Below the pieces are notes generated by a model. It saw only the letters and a program-made list of their open reading frames with translations. It did no database searches and was not told the origin of the DNA. 50,969 nt of DNA from Candidatus Moduliflexus flocculans (GTDB lineage: Bacteria; Moduliflexota; Moduliflexia; Moduliflexales; Moduliflexaceae), in the NCBI GenBank assembly GCA_000739515.1, contig DF820456.1, positions 107,835-158,803 of the forward strand, read 5' to 3'. The translations under genes were made by a program, and so were the position numbers. This document shows positions 34,310 through 42,932 of this stretch, one piece after another. Position 1 is the stretch's first letter; every line of letters begins with the position of its first letter.

Positions 34310-36235
34310 TCATGCCATCTGTTTCTGTTCCAAGGTAAACCGGCCAATTTTATCGTATAACGCGCTGGTCGCCTCGTTGAGTTGGTCAATCGCCGAAAAC
34401 GACTCATGCAGCGAATCTCTGGTTTGCTGCATTTCTTCAGCTAAATGCATCATCGCCAGATCAATCTGCCGGGTATTTTCCGACTGATTCGCCATGGCGT
34501 AATTCACATTTTCGAAATTCGGCGAAAGGGCTTGCACCTGTTCGATAATGTTGGTCAATTTGGCGCTGATCTGCTCGACATCTTCGGCGCTGTGGCGTAC
34601 CTGCGCGATAAAGCTTTCCATTTCCGTCACTCCCGACGACACCGCGGACTGCATTTCATTCACCATCTGATCAATATCGAGCGTCGCCACGGCGGTTTGA
34701 TCCGCCAGCCGCCGGATTTCGCTCGCGACGACCGTAAAACCTCGCCCGAATTCTCCGGCTTTTTCCGCTTCAATCGCCGCGTTCAGCGAGAGCAGATTGG
34801 TTTGATCCGCGACTTTCGTGATGGTCGTGACGACAGTGGTGATACTTTCGGCTTTGACATGAATCGCGTTGAGCCGTTTCGAGATGGATTGCGAAGCGTG
34901 TTCCATCTGCTGCATCGCGTCTTCCATCCGCTGCAAACTCTGCTGTCCGCCAGAGGCAAAGGCCGCCGTTTCTTGCGACAGCGACATCACACGCTGCATT
35001 GTGGTCACAAGCTCGGTGGTCATATTCGCAATTTCCTTGACAGACATCATGACATGCTGCATGGCTTCGGCCTGATGGGAAACAATCGCTTCATGTTCCC
35101 TGGATGAAACGGCTAATTCTGTTGTTGAGGATGAGACTTTGATGCCGGATTGCTGTACATGGCTGACTAAACCATGTAAGTTCTCCACCATGACGCGAAC
35201 CGCCGCAAGCAACTGCCCGATTTCATCCGACGACGCGTCAACGGCCACCATCATCGAAAGGTCTCCTGCGGCCACTTTTTGAGCCACGTCAACCGCATTT
35301 GCCAGACGACGCGCAATGCCTCTGGAAATTACAAAGACAGAGAGCGTTGCGGCACACACCGCGCAGAAACTACTGAACAGATACCAGAAACGCCGCTGTT
35401 GATAGACCGCAATGCGCCGTTCGAGCAGTTTCGTCAATTCGCTGCCGCACACGCGCCAGAGTTCCTGACCAGCGGCATCGAACGCTTCTCCGGCTTGCCA
35501 GATGCCTTGAAACGTCGCGCTGTCTGATATGATCTCCTGTCCAGGCCGCTGCAAGAGTTGAATAAACGCCTGGCTCGCTTGCGCGTATCGCGCCAGAGCA
35601 GGCGGAAGATGCTCTTGAAGCGAAGGACTGACGCCATAGAAATTTTTATCCTCGCGCAAAGCGACGGTCGCAGCCTGCTGAATTCTGGGCAGATCAATTT
35701 CTTGCAGTAACGCGACATACACGCCGACCCGCGCGCGGTACTCGGCCTCAGTGTCCTGCTGCGCCGCATGCGGCTCAAGAAAGAGCAGAATATTCCAGAG
35801 ACGCTCTTGCGCCTGCGGCATGGCTAATAACGAAATATCCATCAGATAATAGGAATCCAAATCGGGATCAAGAATCAGGTTGGAGGTGTCGCCAACGCGG
35901 CTGATAAGGCGTCTGACCTGCGCTCTGAGCGCGCGATAGTGCTGGTCGGCCTGTTCGCTATTTGTCAGCGCTTGAAGTTGCTGCCATTGCAGTGCCAATG
36001 CGTCGGGCGATAGGTCGCTCATTTCGGCCTGGCGCAGCCCGGCAGCGTCAATTTGCAGGGTGTCGCCGTAGTATTTTGCATTGTCATTCAGTGTCGTCAG
36101 CGCCGCGTCGATCTGCCGCACGATGGAAGAGAGTTGCTGAACAAGAGTGGCTTGTTTCCCATCCTTTGAGAATTGCGCGAAAAGCTGATGTCGCGGAAGC
36201 GCGCTCAGAAGCTCATTTAACGACTGCTGAATCAA
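34310..36235 (-). CDS. methyl-accepting chemotaxis protein (main part of a frameshifted gene)
   Basis: The long frame covers most of the receptor: a periplasmic helical sensor region to about residue 285 (with ISRVGDTSNLILDPDLDSYY, seen in many such receptors), a membrane segment at about 288-308 (WYLFSSFCAVCAATLSVFVI), a HAMP-like linker and the cytoplasmic signalling domain. The receptor tip is recognisable as SLNAAIEAEKAGEFGRGFTV. It would pass ligand signals to CheW/CheA. The frame opens with a TTG at 36235 and lacks the first membrane segment. That segment is found in another frame immediately upstream (36236-36374), so one base has been lost or gained near 36245-36262. No che genes are in the window. 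Confidence 0.88.
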   Translation of the reverse strand: MIQQSLNELLSALPRHQLFAQFSKDGKQATLVQQLSSIVRQIDAALTTLNDNAKYYGDTLQIDAAGLRQAEMSDLSPDALALQWQQLQALTNSEQADQHYRALRAQVRRLISRVGDTSNLILDPDLDSYYLMDISLLAMPQAQERLWNILLFLEPHAAQQDTEAEYRARVGVYVALLQEIDLPRIQQAATVALREDKNFYGVSPSLQEHLPPALARYAQASQAFIQLLQRPGQEIISDSATFQGIWQAGEAFDAAGQELWRVCGSELTKLLERRIAVYQQRRFWYLFSSFCAVCAATLSVFVISRGIARRLANAVDVAQKVAAGDLSMMVAVDASSDEIGQLLAAVRVMVENLHGLVSHVQQSGIKVSSSTTELAVSSREHEAIVSHQAEAMQHVMMSVKEIANMTTELVTTMQRVMSLSQETAAFASGGQQSLQRMEDAMQQMEHASQSISKRLNAIHVKAESITTVVTTITKVADQTNLLSLNAAIEAEKAGEFGRGFTVVASEIRRLADQTAVATLDIDQMVNEMQSAVSSGVTEMESFIAQVRHSAEDVEQISAKLTNIIEQVQALSPNFENVNYAMANQSENTRQIDLAMMHLAEEMQQTRDSLHESFSAIDQLNEATSALYDKIGRFTLEQKQMA

Positions 36236-36374
36236 ATCTCCCAGAACTTCTTAGGATGTCATCATGGATTCCAGAAATTGTAAAGAAGAGCAAAAGCGCA
36301 ATTGGCAGGATGAATGCAAGGCTGTTCAGAAATAACTTATGAGAGATTTTCAGTTTGGGGAGAAGAGTTTTCAT
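36236..36374 (-). pseudogene. N-terminal fragment of the chemotaxis receptor, out of frame
   Basis: From the ATG at 36374 the minus strand reads MKTLLPKLKISHKLFLNSLA and then FILPIALLLFFTISGIHDDI. This is a perfect receptor N-terminus with one membrane helix. In the frame of the downstream body, the codons just before 36235 read EVLGDLIQQS after a stop, which continues the expected helix. Joining the two with a one-base correction restores a normal receptor. It may be a true mutation or a sequencing error. Confidence 0.7.
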
Positions 36375-36406
36375 GCAATCGGGCTTCTTTGCTGTCCGGA
36401 GTCAGC

Positions 36407-36445
36407 GCGGTCTGTCAGACACGCTGAAGATGTCTGACAGACCGC
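36407..36445. repeat. palindrome, GTCAGACAC family
   Basis: Arms GCGGTCTGTCAGACA and TGTCTGACAGACCGC around CGCTGAAGA. It begins 9 bp after the stop codon of pta on the minus strand and may end that transcript. Confidence 0.75.
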
Positions 36446-36453
36446 ATGCCTGC

Positions 36454-37455
36454 TTAATCAGCGAGGACGGAGGTGACAGCGACCATGTCGGCGATGTCAT
36501 CCGCGCTGCATCCGCGTGACAGGTCGTTGACCGGCTTGGCGAAGCCTTGCATGATCGGACCGAGGGCTTTGGCTCCGGCAAGGCGTTCGGTGATTTTATA
36601 GCAGATGTTCCCCACGTCGAGGTTCGGGAAAATCAGGACGTTGGCGTTTCCGGCCACCTGACTGCCTGGCGCTTTGCGCTGGCCGATAGAAGCGATCAGG
36701 GCGGCGTCTGCCTGTAGTTCGCCGTCAATTTGCAACTGCGGCGCTTTCTGTTTCGCGATTTCGGTGGCCTGCACGACTTTATCCACGAGCGGGTCTTTTG
36801 CGCTCCCTTTGGTTGAGAAGGAGAGCATCGCGATTTTCGGGTCAAAGCCGGTAATCAGGTTTTTCGCGCTGGCGGCGGTGCTGATGGCGATGTCGGCGAG
36901 CGTCGCGGCGTCGGGATTCGGCAGCAAGGCGCAATCGGCATAAACCAAAATGCCGTCATGCCCGAAGGCTTTGTCTTTCAGAATCATAATAAAAAAGCTG
37001 GACGCGGTTTTGATGCCCGGCTTCGTGCCGATCACGCGGGCGGCGGCGGAAATGACGTTCCCGGTTTCATTCACCGCGCCTGCCAGACTGCCGGCAGCTT
37101 CGCCGAGATGCACCATCATCGCGCCGTAATACAGCACGTTTTTCATCGTTTTGACTGCTTCTTCTTCCGAGACCGGCTTGCCTTTGCTGGCGCGCATGTC
37201 GGCATACATTTTGATGTACTCGGCTAATTGCGGCGAGGTTTCAGGATTGACGACGCGGACGTTGCTGAGGTTGACATTGTTTTCTTTGGCAATTGCGGCG
37301 ATTTTGGCTTCGTCGCCGAGCAAAATCGGCGTTGCCAGGCCGTTCGCGACGACATCCTTCACCGCGATGACCGTGCGCGGCTCGATCCCTTCCGGCAGGA
37401 CGATCACGCGCTTTGTCGCCGCCGCTTTCTGGCGGACTTGAGCGATAAAATCCAT
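36454..37455 (-). CDS. pta: phosphate acetyltransferase
   Basis: 333 residues, the short Pta form without the N-terminal regulatory domain. Typical stretches are RVIVLPEGIEPRTV, AAGSLAGAVNETGNVISA, GILVYADCALLPNPDAATLA, AMLSFSTKGSAKDPLVDKV and VAGNANVLIFPNLDVGNICY. It interconverts acetyl-CoA and acetyl phosphate, the first step of acetate formation. The start MDFIAQVRQKA at 37455 fits relatives; a start six codons earlier (37473) is possible, and neither has a clear Shine-Dalgarno sequence. No ackA is adjacent, but the enzyme suggests fermentative acetate production. Palindromes lie on both sides. Confidence 0.94.
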   Translation of the reverse strand: MDFIAQVRQKAAATKRVIVLPEGIEPRTVIAVKDVVANGLATPILLGDEAKIAAIAKENNVNLSNVRVVNPETSPQLAEYIKMYADMRASKGKPVSEEEAVKTMKNVLYYGAMMVHLGEAAGSLAGAVNETGNVISAAARVIGTKPGIKTASSFFIMILKDKAFGHDGILVYADCALLPNPDAATLADIAISTAASAKNLITGFDPKIAMLSFSTKGSAKDPLVDKVVQATEIAKQKAPQLQIDGELQADAALIASIGQRKAPGSQVAGNANVLIFPNLDVGNICYKITERLAGAKALGPIMQGFAKPVNDLSRGCSADDIADMVAVTSVLAD

Positions 37456-37548
37456 AATGTTTCGGGGCAGCATGGCACAGTGAGAATCGGAAATCAGACT
37501 GACTTCGCAGTTCTCAGTTCACCCGCCTCCTGTGTTGGTTCGTCTTCC

Positions 37549-37579
37549 GACCAGTGAGGTCTTCAATGCCTCACTGGTC
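37549..37579. repeat. palindrome between pta and coiled-coil gene
   Basis: GACCAGTGAGG at 37549 pairs with CCTCACTGGTC ending at 37579 around TCTTCAATG. It is an inverted-orientation relative of the CCTCACAGGTCTTGAAG family. Its right end touches the stop codon of the next gene at 37579-37581. Confidence 0.65.
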
Positions 37580-38199
37580 TATTGTTGCAGCCACTTCAGA
37601 AATTGATCGAACGCTTCGAGAAAAATTTCTTCTTTCCAGGTGCGAATGATCTTTTTTTTCAGAAGACTGTGGTGTAAATCCCACAATTCGGTGAAATGTT
37701 TTTGGAGTTGATGGCCTTCCAGATTTTCATATTCAGTTTTTAGATGCTGAAAACTTTCCTCCACCTCTTTATTGCGTTTTTGCAGGAGTAGCGCCAGCAA
37801 CTGCGAGGCGTCGCGCTTGCGGTCAACATTGAGAAAGTCCTGAACAGTCATGTACAAAACCTCGTCAAAGCCCCCTTTTTGCGCGATAAAATAGTTCCAG
37901 TTGGTGTCTGCATCAGACGGCGCGGGATCAACGTTTCCTCGCGATTCCTGGTCGAGGCCGTTTTGAATCTGCGCTGTGATAAACTTATCAAAGGTGTCGT
38001 AATTCGCCTCCCCCGGTGGCGCGTTTTCAGGCGTTTTCCCCTCCTGAACAACATTTTCGAGAGTTGTTTCAATTCTGGAAAGACGCTGTTGCAATTTGAT
38101 GTTATCGCTTTTCAGTTCGCGCAACGTCTTTAAAATCTCGACAAGAATCCCGTCATTTTCTTGTTTCCATGCTGCCGTGTCTTGCTGTGTTTTCTCCAT
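37579..38199 (-). CDS. coiled-coil hypothetical protein
   Basis: 206 residues, not recognised. Residues 15-55 form a strong coiled coil (LKTLRELKSDNIKLQQRLSR). A linker rich in Pro, Asn and Gly follows, then a helical domain with NWNYFIAQKGGFDEVLYMT and many charged helices (QLLALLLQKRNKEVEESF) to the end. There is no signal peptide or membrane segment. It follows the HerA-like gene on the same strand after about 150 bp containing a palindrome, so a functional link with HerA is possible but not shown. Confidence 0.65.
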   Translation of the reverse strand: MEKTQQDTAAWKQENDGILVEILKTLRELKSDNIKLQQRLSRIETTLENVVQEGKTPENAPPGEANYDTFDKFITAQIQNGLDQESRGNVDPAPSDADTNWNYFIAQKGGFDEVLYMTVQDFLNVDRKRDASQLLALLLQKRNKEVEESFQHLKTEYENLEGHQLQKHFTELWDLHHSLLKKKIIRTWKEEIFLEAFDQFLKWLQQ

Positions 38200-38238
38200 G
38201 ATGCCAACTGCTCGAAACGCGATGTTGAGGATTTTTCA

Positions 38239-38269
38239 GCCCTGCCAGGATTTTGAACCCTGACAGGGC
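38239..38269. repeat. imperfect palindrome between HerA and coiled-coil genes
   Basis: GCCCTGCCAGG at 38239 pairs with CCTGACAGGGC ending at 38269 around ATTTTGAAC. It has the TTGAA-centred layout of other palindromes in the window. Confidence 0.65.
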
Positions 38270-38348
38270 GCTATTCTGATACAGACAGGAGTAGAAAACA
38301 GAAGAGGGAAAAAATTGTCAAGTTTTTGTCTTCTATAATCGCAAGAAG

Positions 38349-39986
38349 CTACCCGAACAAATCCTTTTCATCCTGTATCGCTTTGCGGTCGGCATCTTGC
38401 GGCGAGACCGTGCCCATTGCGGCGTAAAAATCTTCGTCGTAGCTGCGGGTGCGGACGACCACCGGCATCGGCACGGCGTGCCCCATGACGAGCGCCTGCT
38501 GTTTGGAATCGAGGCTGGCGAGGACGCTGCGCAGGCCGCCGGAATTGCTGACGCCGGTCAGGACGGATTGAATGTCTTTTTCGTCGTTCAGCAGCGCGAC
38601 GATGCGCGTGCCGACCTGCGAGATAACTTCCGCGTCGATCCCGGACGGACGCTGATCCACGATCAGCAGCGACACGAAATATTTGCGCATTTCGCGGGCA
38701 ATCGTGCCGAAAATCGTCTGTTTCGCGGCCTGCGGATTCAAGAATTTGTGCGCCTCTTCAATCGTGATGACGAGGTGCTTCGGCTTGTCGGCGGCGTTTT
38801 GCGAGGCGTGATACAGTTCGGTCTGACGCACGTAAAGTTCGTGAATGCGGCGCGTGATGATGCTGGCGACGAGCAGATAGGCCAACATGCTGGTTTCGCG
38901 CCCGAATTCGAGGACGATATGCATGCCGCGATTGATGTAATCCATCATTTTCGCGACGATGTCGTCGCTGGAACGCCCCATCGTGACGAATTTGAAATCC
39001 GCAATGCGGCGCAGCTTGCGGTAAAGCGCGGAGAGCGATTCGGGATGCGCCCCAAGCTCTTCCGCCAGCCCTTTGATGTCTTCTTCGCCGCGCGTAATCA
39101 GGATTTCAAGCCAGTTTTTGCCATATTTCGCGACCACGAGATAGGCGGCTTCCAAGGCGGTCGGATTCAGCCGGAGTTCGTCTTGCAGCGGCGCGATATC
39201 CTCGACTGTGATTTGATCCGTGAAAATCTCGACTTCATAGTCCGCGCTGACCTTGCGGCGGCGCGTGGATTCCGGGTCAAGCGTAAAAATCGCGATTTTG
39301 CTGCCGAACAATTGTTTCAAGCCCTTGACGAAACTCCCTTTTCCGGCTTCCTGCGTGGCCTGCCAGCCATATTCGCTGTGCATGTCGAAAATGAAATTGA
39401 CCGCTTTTTCCTGCTTCACCAGACCGCAGAGAACAAGCCGCGTCAGAAAGGTTTTGCCTGTGCCGGTTTTGCCGAAAATGCCGTTGCTGCGCTCGACAAA
39501 GCGGTCGAGATTCAGGCAGACCGGCGTGTCCATGTCGAGCGGCGTGCCGAGGTAAAAATATGTGCCGTTTTCGTCCCCCTCGCTGCCGAAAATCTGATTC
39601 ACGTCCTCTTCCGAGGCGTCGAACACACCCGAAAAATGGGCGGGGACAGTTTTGACCGGCAGCGCCTCACCGCTCGCGCCATCTTCGCTGCGCGGCATCA
39701 TCAGCATCGGGCGCAGCATGACTGTCGCATAGGCGCTTGTTCCGGCCAGAATGTCGCGCATCAGCAAGTCGTTGCGATCCGGCGGATGCACGAGAATCTG
39801 CTGGCTGGTGGTGTCGAGCCGCACGTCGGTAATCATGGAAAAAAAGTCGTTCTGCGCCCCTTCCACGACGACGAATTTTCCGGCCTTGATCTCTTCCACG
39901 CTGTAATAAGGCGCGAGCCGCATTTCCATGCCTTCGGTCAGCGAGCCGCGCGTGATTGTGCCGATTTCTTTTCTCCGTTCGCTCAT
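38349..39986 (-). CDS. HerA-like hexameric ATPase (DUF87)
   Basis: 545 residues from the ATG at 39986, which follows GGAGGGTGA; the frame is open to 40220 but that part is the other frame of the upstream gene. Walker A is GKTGTGKTFL at about 170-178 and Walker B is LVITIEEAHKF at about 405-412. A conserved arginine region follows (IAREMRKYFVSLLIVDQRPSGI), as does SQVGTRIVALLNDEKD, all typical of HerA/FtsK-type DNA translocases. HerA pumps DNA and works with a nuclease such as NurA, or with Sir2-type effectors in phage defence. No nuclease gene is visible. Its start overlaps the stop of the HAS-barrel-like gene by ATGA, so the two are translationally coupled. Confidence 0.9.
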   Translation of the reverse strand: MSERRKEIGTITRGSLTEGMEMRLAPYYSVEEIKAGKFVVVEGAQNDFFSMITDVRLDTTSQQILVHPPDRNDLLMRDILAGTSAYATVMLRPMLMMPRSEDGASGEALPVKTVPAHFSGVFDASEEDVNQIFGSEGDENGTYFYLGTPLDMDTPVCLNLDRFVERSNGIFGKTGTGKTFLTRLVLCGLVKQEKAVNFIFDMHSEYGWQATQEAGKGSFVKGLKQLFGSKIAIFTLDPESTRRRKVSADYEVEIFTDQITVEDIAPLQDELRLNPTALEAAYLVVAKYGKNWLEILITRGEEDIKGLAEELGAHPESLSALYRKLRRIADFKFVTMGRSSDDIVAKMMDYINRGMHIVLEFGRETSMLAYLLVASIITRRIHELYVRQTELYHASQNAADKPKHLVITIEEAHKFLNPQAAKQTIFGTIAREMRKYFVSLLIVDQRPSGIDAEVISQVGTRIVALLNDEKDIQSVLTGVSNSGGLRSVLASLDSKQQALVMGHAVPMPVVVRTRSYDEDFYAAMGTVSPQDADRKAIQDEKDLFG

Positions 39987-40567
39987 ATCGTCACCCTCCG
40001 CAAAATGGATTCCAGCCGGTCGTAATCGTCGCGCAGCAGCCGCGACAACTCTTTTCCGGCGCGAACGAACCAACTTCGCGCCGCGTCGCCGTGACACTGG
40101 CACGTTTGCTGAATCGCGGCAATCATCAATTCGTCGCTCAGCGTGCCGCCGATGCCGATCAGCGTGCGGAAATAGTCGAACCGCCCCGTAAATTCGCAAA
40201 TTTCCTCCGGGGCGCAGCATGACACAAAGCTATGCAGGCGCGGCGGCTGCGGCGGCAGGCATTGTCTCATGCTCGCGCCATAGGCATAGCCGACAATCGT
40301 GGCGGTGATTTCGGTGCGGAGGAGTTCAAAAATCTGCGGCTGTTCTTCCCGCAATTCGTCTTCGGTTTTGCCGTAGGCAACCGGGCGGCGGTTCAATTCC
40401 GTGCTGCCGGTCACGATGTCGCAAATCATGGCAATCGCGGTTGGCGAGACGCCGACTTTCACGAATGCGCCGAACGGCGGCGAGCCGTTCAATTCCCGCG
40501 TCTGCGCCACAAAGCGCGTCGTGCTGCTTTCGATGACTTCTGCGATGTAGTTCATGGTGATATTCAT
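39983..40567 (-). CDS. HAS-barrel-like partner of the HerA ATPase
   Basis: About 194 residues. The first 90 residues (IAEVIESSTTRFVAQTREL, PPFGAFVKVG, YGKTEDELREEQPQIFELL) look like the beta-barrel (HAS domain) that HerA/ATP-synthase relatives carry. Here it is encoded separately just before the ATPase. The second half is helical with FDYFRTLIGIGGTLSDELM and WFVRAGKELSRLLRDDYDRL. The gene ends in the ATGA overlap with the ATPase. The ATG at 40567 is chosen over a TTG at 40573 and an ATG at 40555; none has a good binding site. The HAS assignment rests on the N-terminal pattern and the partnership, not on a database match. Confidence 0.6.
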   Translation of the reverse strand: MNITMNYIAEVIESSTTRFVAQTRELNGSPPFGAFVKVGVSPTAIAMICDIVTGSTELNRRPVAYGKTEDELREEQPQIFELLRTEITATIVGYAYGASMRQCLPPQPPRLHSFVSCCAPEEICEFTGRFDYFRTLIGIGGTLSDELMIAAIQQTCQCHGDAARSWFVRAGKELSRLLRDDYDRLESILRRVTI

Positions 40568-40965
40568 GCGCAAAGGCTGTCAGGCATTTTCAAAGAGTCT
40601 GGCAGCTAAATTATTCCGGCTCAGTGCAGTCCCACCTGTCTGATAGAAAGGTGCATTGAATTTGGATATCTTCGATTCGCAAGGCCATCTTGCTCCCTTC
40701 ACTGTGAGGGGCTTCTTCCATCAACACAGGAAAGGATTGACTTGACAACTCAACGATTTCTGTCACCTTTCTTATTGAGCAACAGCTCTAATGCTGTAAA
40801 ATCACTGTCAGAGGCGTGAAGCCGGAAAAGTTAATGGAAAATTTATATGGGCGATTTTTCGGGAAAAGGAGAGAATGTCAAGCAGAAACAGGTCGGGCTG
40901 AACGGTATTCTCGCAAATCTTACGTCTGAGAGGGAATCTGCAAATCGCCCACCGCGCTCGCGTGC
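40568..40965. other. intergenic region, mostly featureless
   Basis: This 398-bp gap lies upstream of the HAS-barrel/HerA unit and after the stop of the family 3 binding protein, both on the minus strand. A decayed palindrome (GCTGTCAGGCATTTTC...) is at about 40575-40606. No gene, terminator or clear promoter was recognised. Confidence 0.4.
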
Positions 40966-41739
40966 TTACCAGGCTGCGTCGCGTAAATATTTCGCCGCGA
41001 TTTCCTGAAAGGCCAGAGTGGTTTTAAACTGCCGCAACGTTTCGGAAAACTGCGCGACGATTTCTGCTGACACGGTTTTTTTGCTGAACATGATAAAGAG
41101 TTCCGCGCGTTTTAATGGAGATTCTGCCAGCGCAACGATCTTGTCGATCAGCCCTAATTCATTGAGAAGCGACATCCCGACAGCGTATTCAGAGACCACA
41201 TAATCAACCCGGTGCGCGGCTAATTTCTGGAAGTTTTGTGCGTCAGCCGCCACTTCTTCATAGTTCTTTTCGCGTTTCAGAAACTCCCAGAATTCCGGCG
41301 TATAGGCATGTTCTCGCACCACGCCGATTTGCTTGCCTTTCAAATCTTCCAATGTGTCAAACTTCAATTGCCCGACATCCGATTTGCGAATAAACAAGAC
41401 CCAATCCGATTGCGCTAACGCTTCTGATGGGAAAAAACATGCCTCTTCGCGCTTCTGGCTTTTCGTCACGCTGAACAGGGCGTCAAGCTCTCCGTTGAAT
41501 ACCATCCACTCGGCTCGCGCCCAGGGAAATATTTCAAGCGAAGAAATTTCAATGCCCATCTGTTTAAAGACTTGTTGAACAACCTCGACACTGTAGCCAG
41601 TGAGTTCTTTTTCCTGCCGGAATTCATAAGGTTTCCAATCATCCGTGCCGAGCCGCATGGCCGTTTGCGCAGAAACAATGCCGCATCCCCACGCAGTAAT
41701 GAAACCAGCAAGCAGAAGCCCGTTCCGTAATTGTTTCAT
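40966..41739 (-). CDS. family 3 extracellular solute-binding protein
   Basis: 257 residues from the ATG at 41739, preceded by GGAGGG; the frame is open to 41904 without a binding site. A signal peptide (about 1-24, ending IVSA) leads to a periplasmic amino-acid-binding-type domain: MRLGTDDWKPYEF, GYSVEVVQQVFKQMG, LDALFSVTKSQKREE, LKGKQIGVVREHAY. No permease or ATPase gene of the polar amino-acid type is adjacent, so it may be a stand-alone binding protein or part of a signalling system, as often seen for such proteins next to sensor genes. The substrate is unknown. Confidence 0.85.
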   Translation of the reverse strand: MKQLRNGLLLAGFITAWGCGIVSAQTAMRLGTDDWKPYEFRQEKELTGYSVEVVQQVFKQMGIEISSLEIFPWARAEWMVFNGELDALFSVTKSQKREEACFFPSEALAQSDWVLFIRKSDVGQLKFDTLEDLKGKQIGVVREHAYTPEFWEFLKREKNYEEVAADAQNFQKLAAHRVDYVVSEYAVGMSLLNELGLIDKIVALAESPLKRAELFIMFSKKTVSAEIVAQFSETLRQFKTTLAFQEIAAKYLRDAAW

Positions 41740-41931
41740 AATGTCCCTCCTTCTGTTGGTTTGAATTAGAAAAGCGTTTGCTCGATAAAAACACCTCCTG
41801 CGCATCCTGAGCCTGTAAACAAGATCACCAACTGCTCGACAGTCTTTCCATAAGCAGAAGATGTCCTTATTGGAGGGTATTATAACAACGTTAGATAGTT
41901 GCAAGTAATTTATGCAAAATATTACGCTGAT

Positions 41932-42044
41932 CCTAACGTTTTTTGCTCACCCACCCCTTGCCCCTCCCAGGAGGGGAATTGCGAGGAGACGATGCGCGAA
42001 ACTCCCCTCCTGGGAGGGGCAAGGGGTGGGTCGTAAATGTTAGG
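41932..42044. repeat. G-rich palindromic element with TAACGTTTTT-type ends
   Basis: The outer ends CCTAACG and GTTAGG enclose ACCCACCCCTTGCCCCTCCC (from 41949) and its complement (to 42031). It has the same layout and end words as 50694-50814. It occupies much of the 371-bp gap between the family 3 binding protein (start 41739) and the malG-type gene (stop 42111). Nothing else was seen in that gap. Confidence 0.75.
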
Positions 42045-42110
42045 AAATAAAGCTCCAATGCAATATTATAAGATTGGGAGTGCCGGCAGAAGGCCGGCGA
42101 TCCCAGGCAT

Positions 42111-42932
42111 CTATTTGATTGCGCCGCGCATGATGTTGCCGATAATCCATTTCTGCGCGAAGAGATAGACCAGAATCAGCGGCGCCATTGCCATCAGATA
42201 GGAAGCAAAGGCTAAGTTGAAATCGGTGCTGAATTGCGACTGAAACACAAACTGCACGACCGGCAGCGTCATGTCTTCCCGCGCATTCAGAATCACCAGC
42301 GGCAGCATGAAATCGTTCCAGACCCACAGCGTCGTCAGAATGGCGACGGTGGCATTAATCGGCGTCATCAGCGGAAAAATGACATGCCAGAAGACCTGCC
42401 AGGTGCTCGCGCCGTCAATATAGGCGGCTTCGTCCATTGTCGTCGCGATGGATTTGATATATCCGACATAGACGAAAATATTGAAGGCCAGCCCATAGAC
42501 GATATACAGCAACACCAATCCGTACTGGTTGTCGAGTTTCAGCATCGCCGTTTCTTTTACGAGCGGCAGCATAATCACCGGAAACGGGATGAATAACGCG
42601 CTGACAAAATAATAATAGAGTCCCTGATACAATTTGCGGTGTAAATTCCGGCCAATTGCGAAGGCGACGAGCGAATTGGTCAGCAGCGTGAACAGCACGG
42701 CGAACACCGTGATAAACAGGCTGTTCGCAAAACTTCGGGAAAAGTTCGTCAGTTCCATCGCTTTGCGGAAGTTTTCGAGCGTGAGCGATCCCGGCAGCGA
42801 CAGCACTGATTGCGCGATTTCCTGCGGCGTTTTCAGGGCGTTGACGACGGTCAAATAAATCGGAAACAGAATCACGACAGAGCCGACCACTAACATGCCT
42901 GTCGAAATCCAATCAATCCGTTGTGATTTCAT
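42111..42932 (-). CDS. sugar ABC transporter permease, MalG type
   Basis: 273 residues with six predicted membrane segments. The conserved EAA loop is DEAAYIDGASTWQVFWHVIFP, which contacts the ATPase. The C-terminus LFAQKWIIGNIMRGAIK is the usual MalG-family end. It is the second permease of a carbohydrate importer: its start overlaps the stop of the MalF-type gene by ATGA at 42929-42932. The ATP-binding subunit is not in the window, and many sugar importers share one encoded elsewhere. Its place in the unit with GH13 suggests an oligosaccharide substrate. Confidence 0.92.
   Translation of the reverse strand: MKSQRIDWISTGMLVVGSVVILFPIYLTVVNALKTPQEIAQSVLSLPGSLTLENFRKAMELTNFSRSFANSLFITVFAVLFTLLTNSLVAFAIGRNLHRKLYQGLYYYFVSALFIPFPVIMLPLVKETAMLKLDNQYGLVLLYIVYGLAFNIFVYVGYIKSIATTMDEAAYIDGASTWQVFWHVIFPLMTPINATVAILTTLWVWNDFMLPLVILNAREDMTLPVVQFVFQSQFSTDFNLAFASYLMAMAPLILVYLFAQKWIIGNIMRGAIK

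Noticed and set aside
38397..40025. A 542-codon open frame antisense to the HerA-like gene
   Set aside because: The sense strand carries Walker motifs and an ATGA-coupled start; the antisense product has no recognisable domain.
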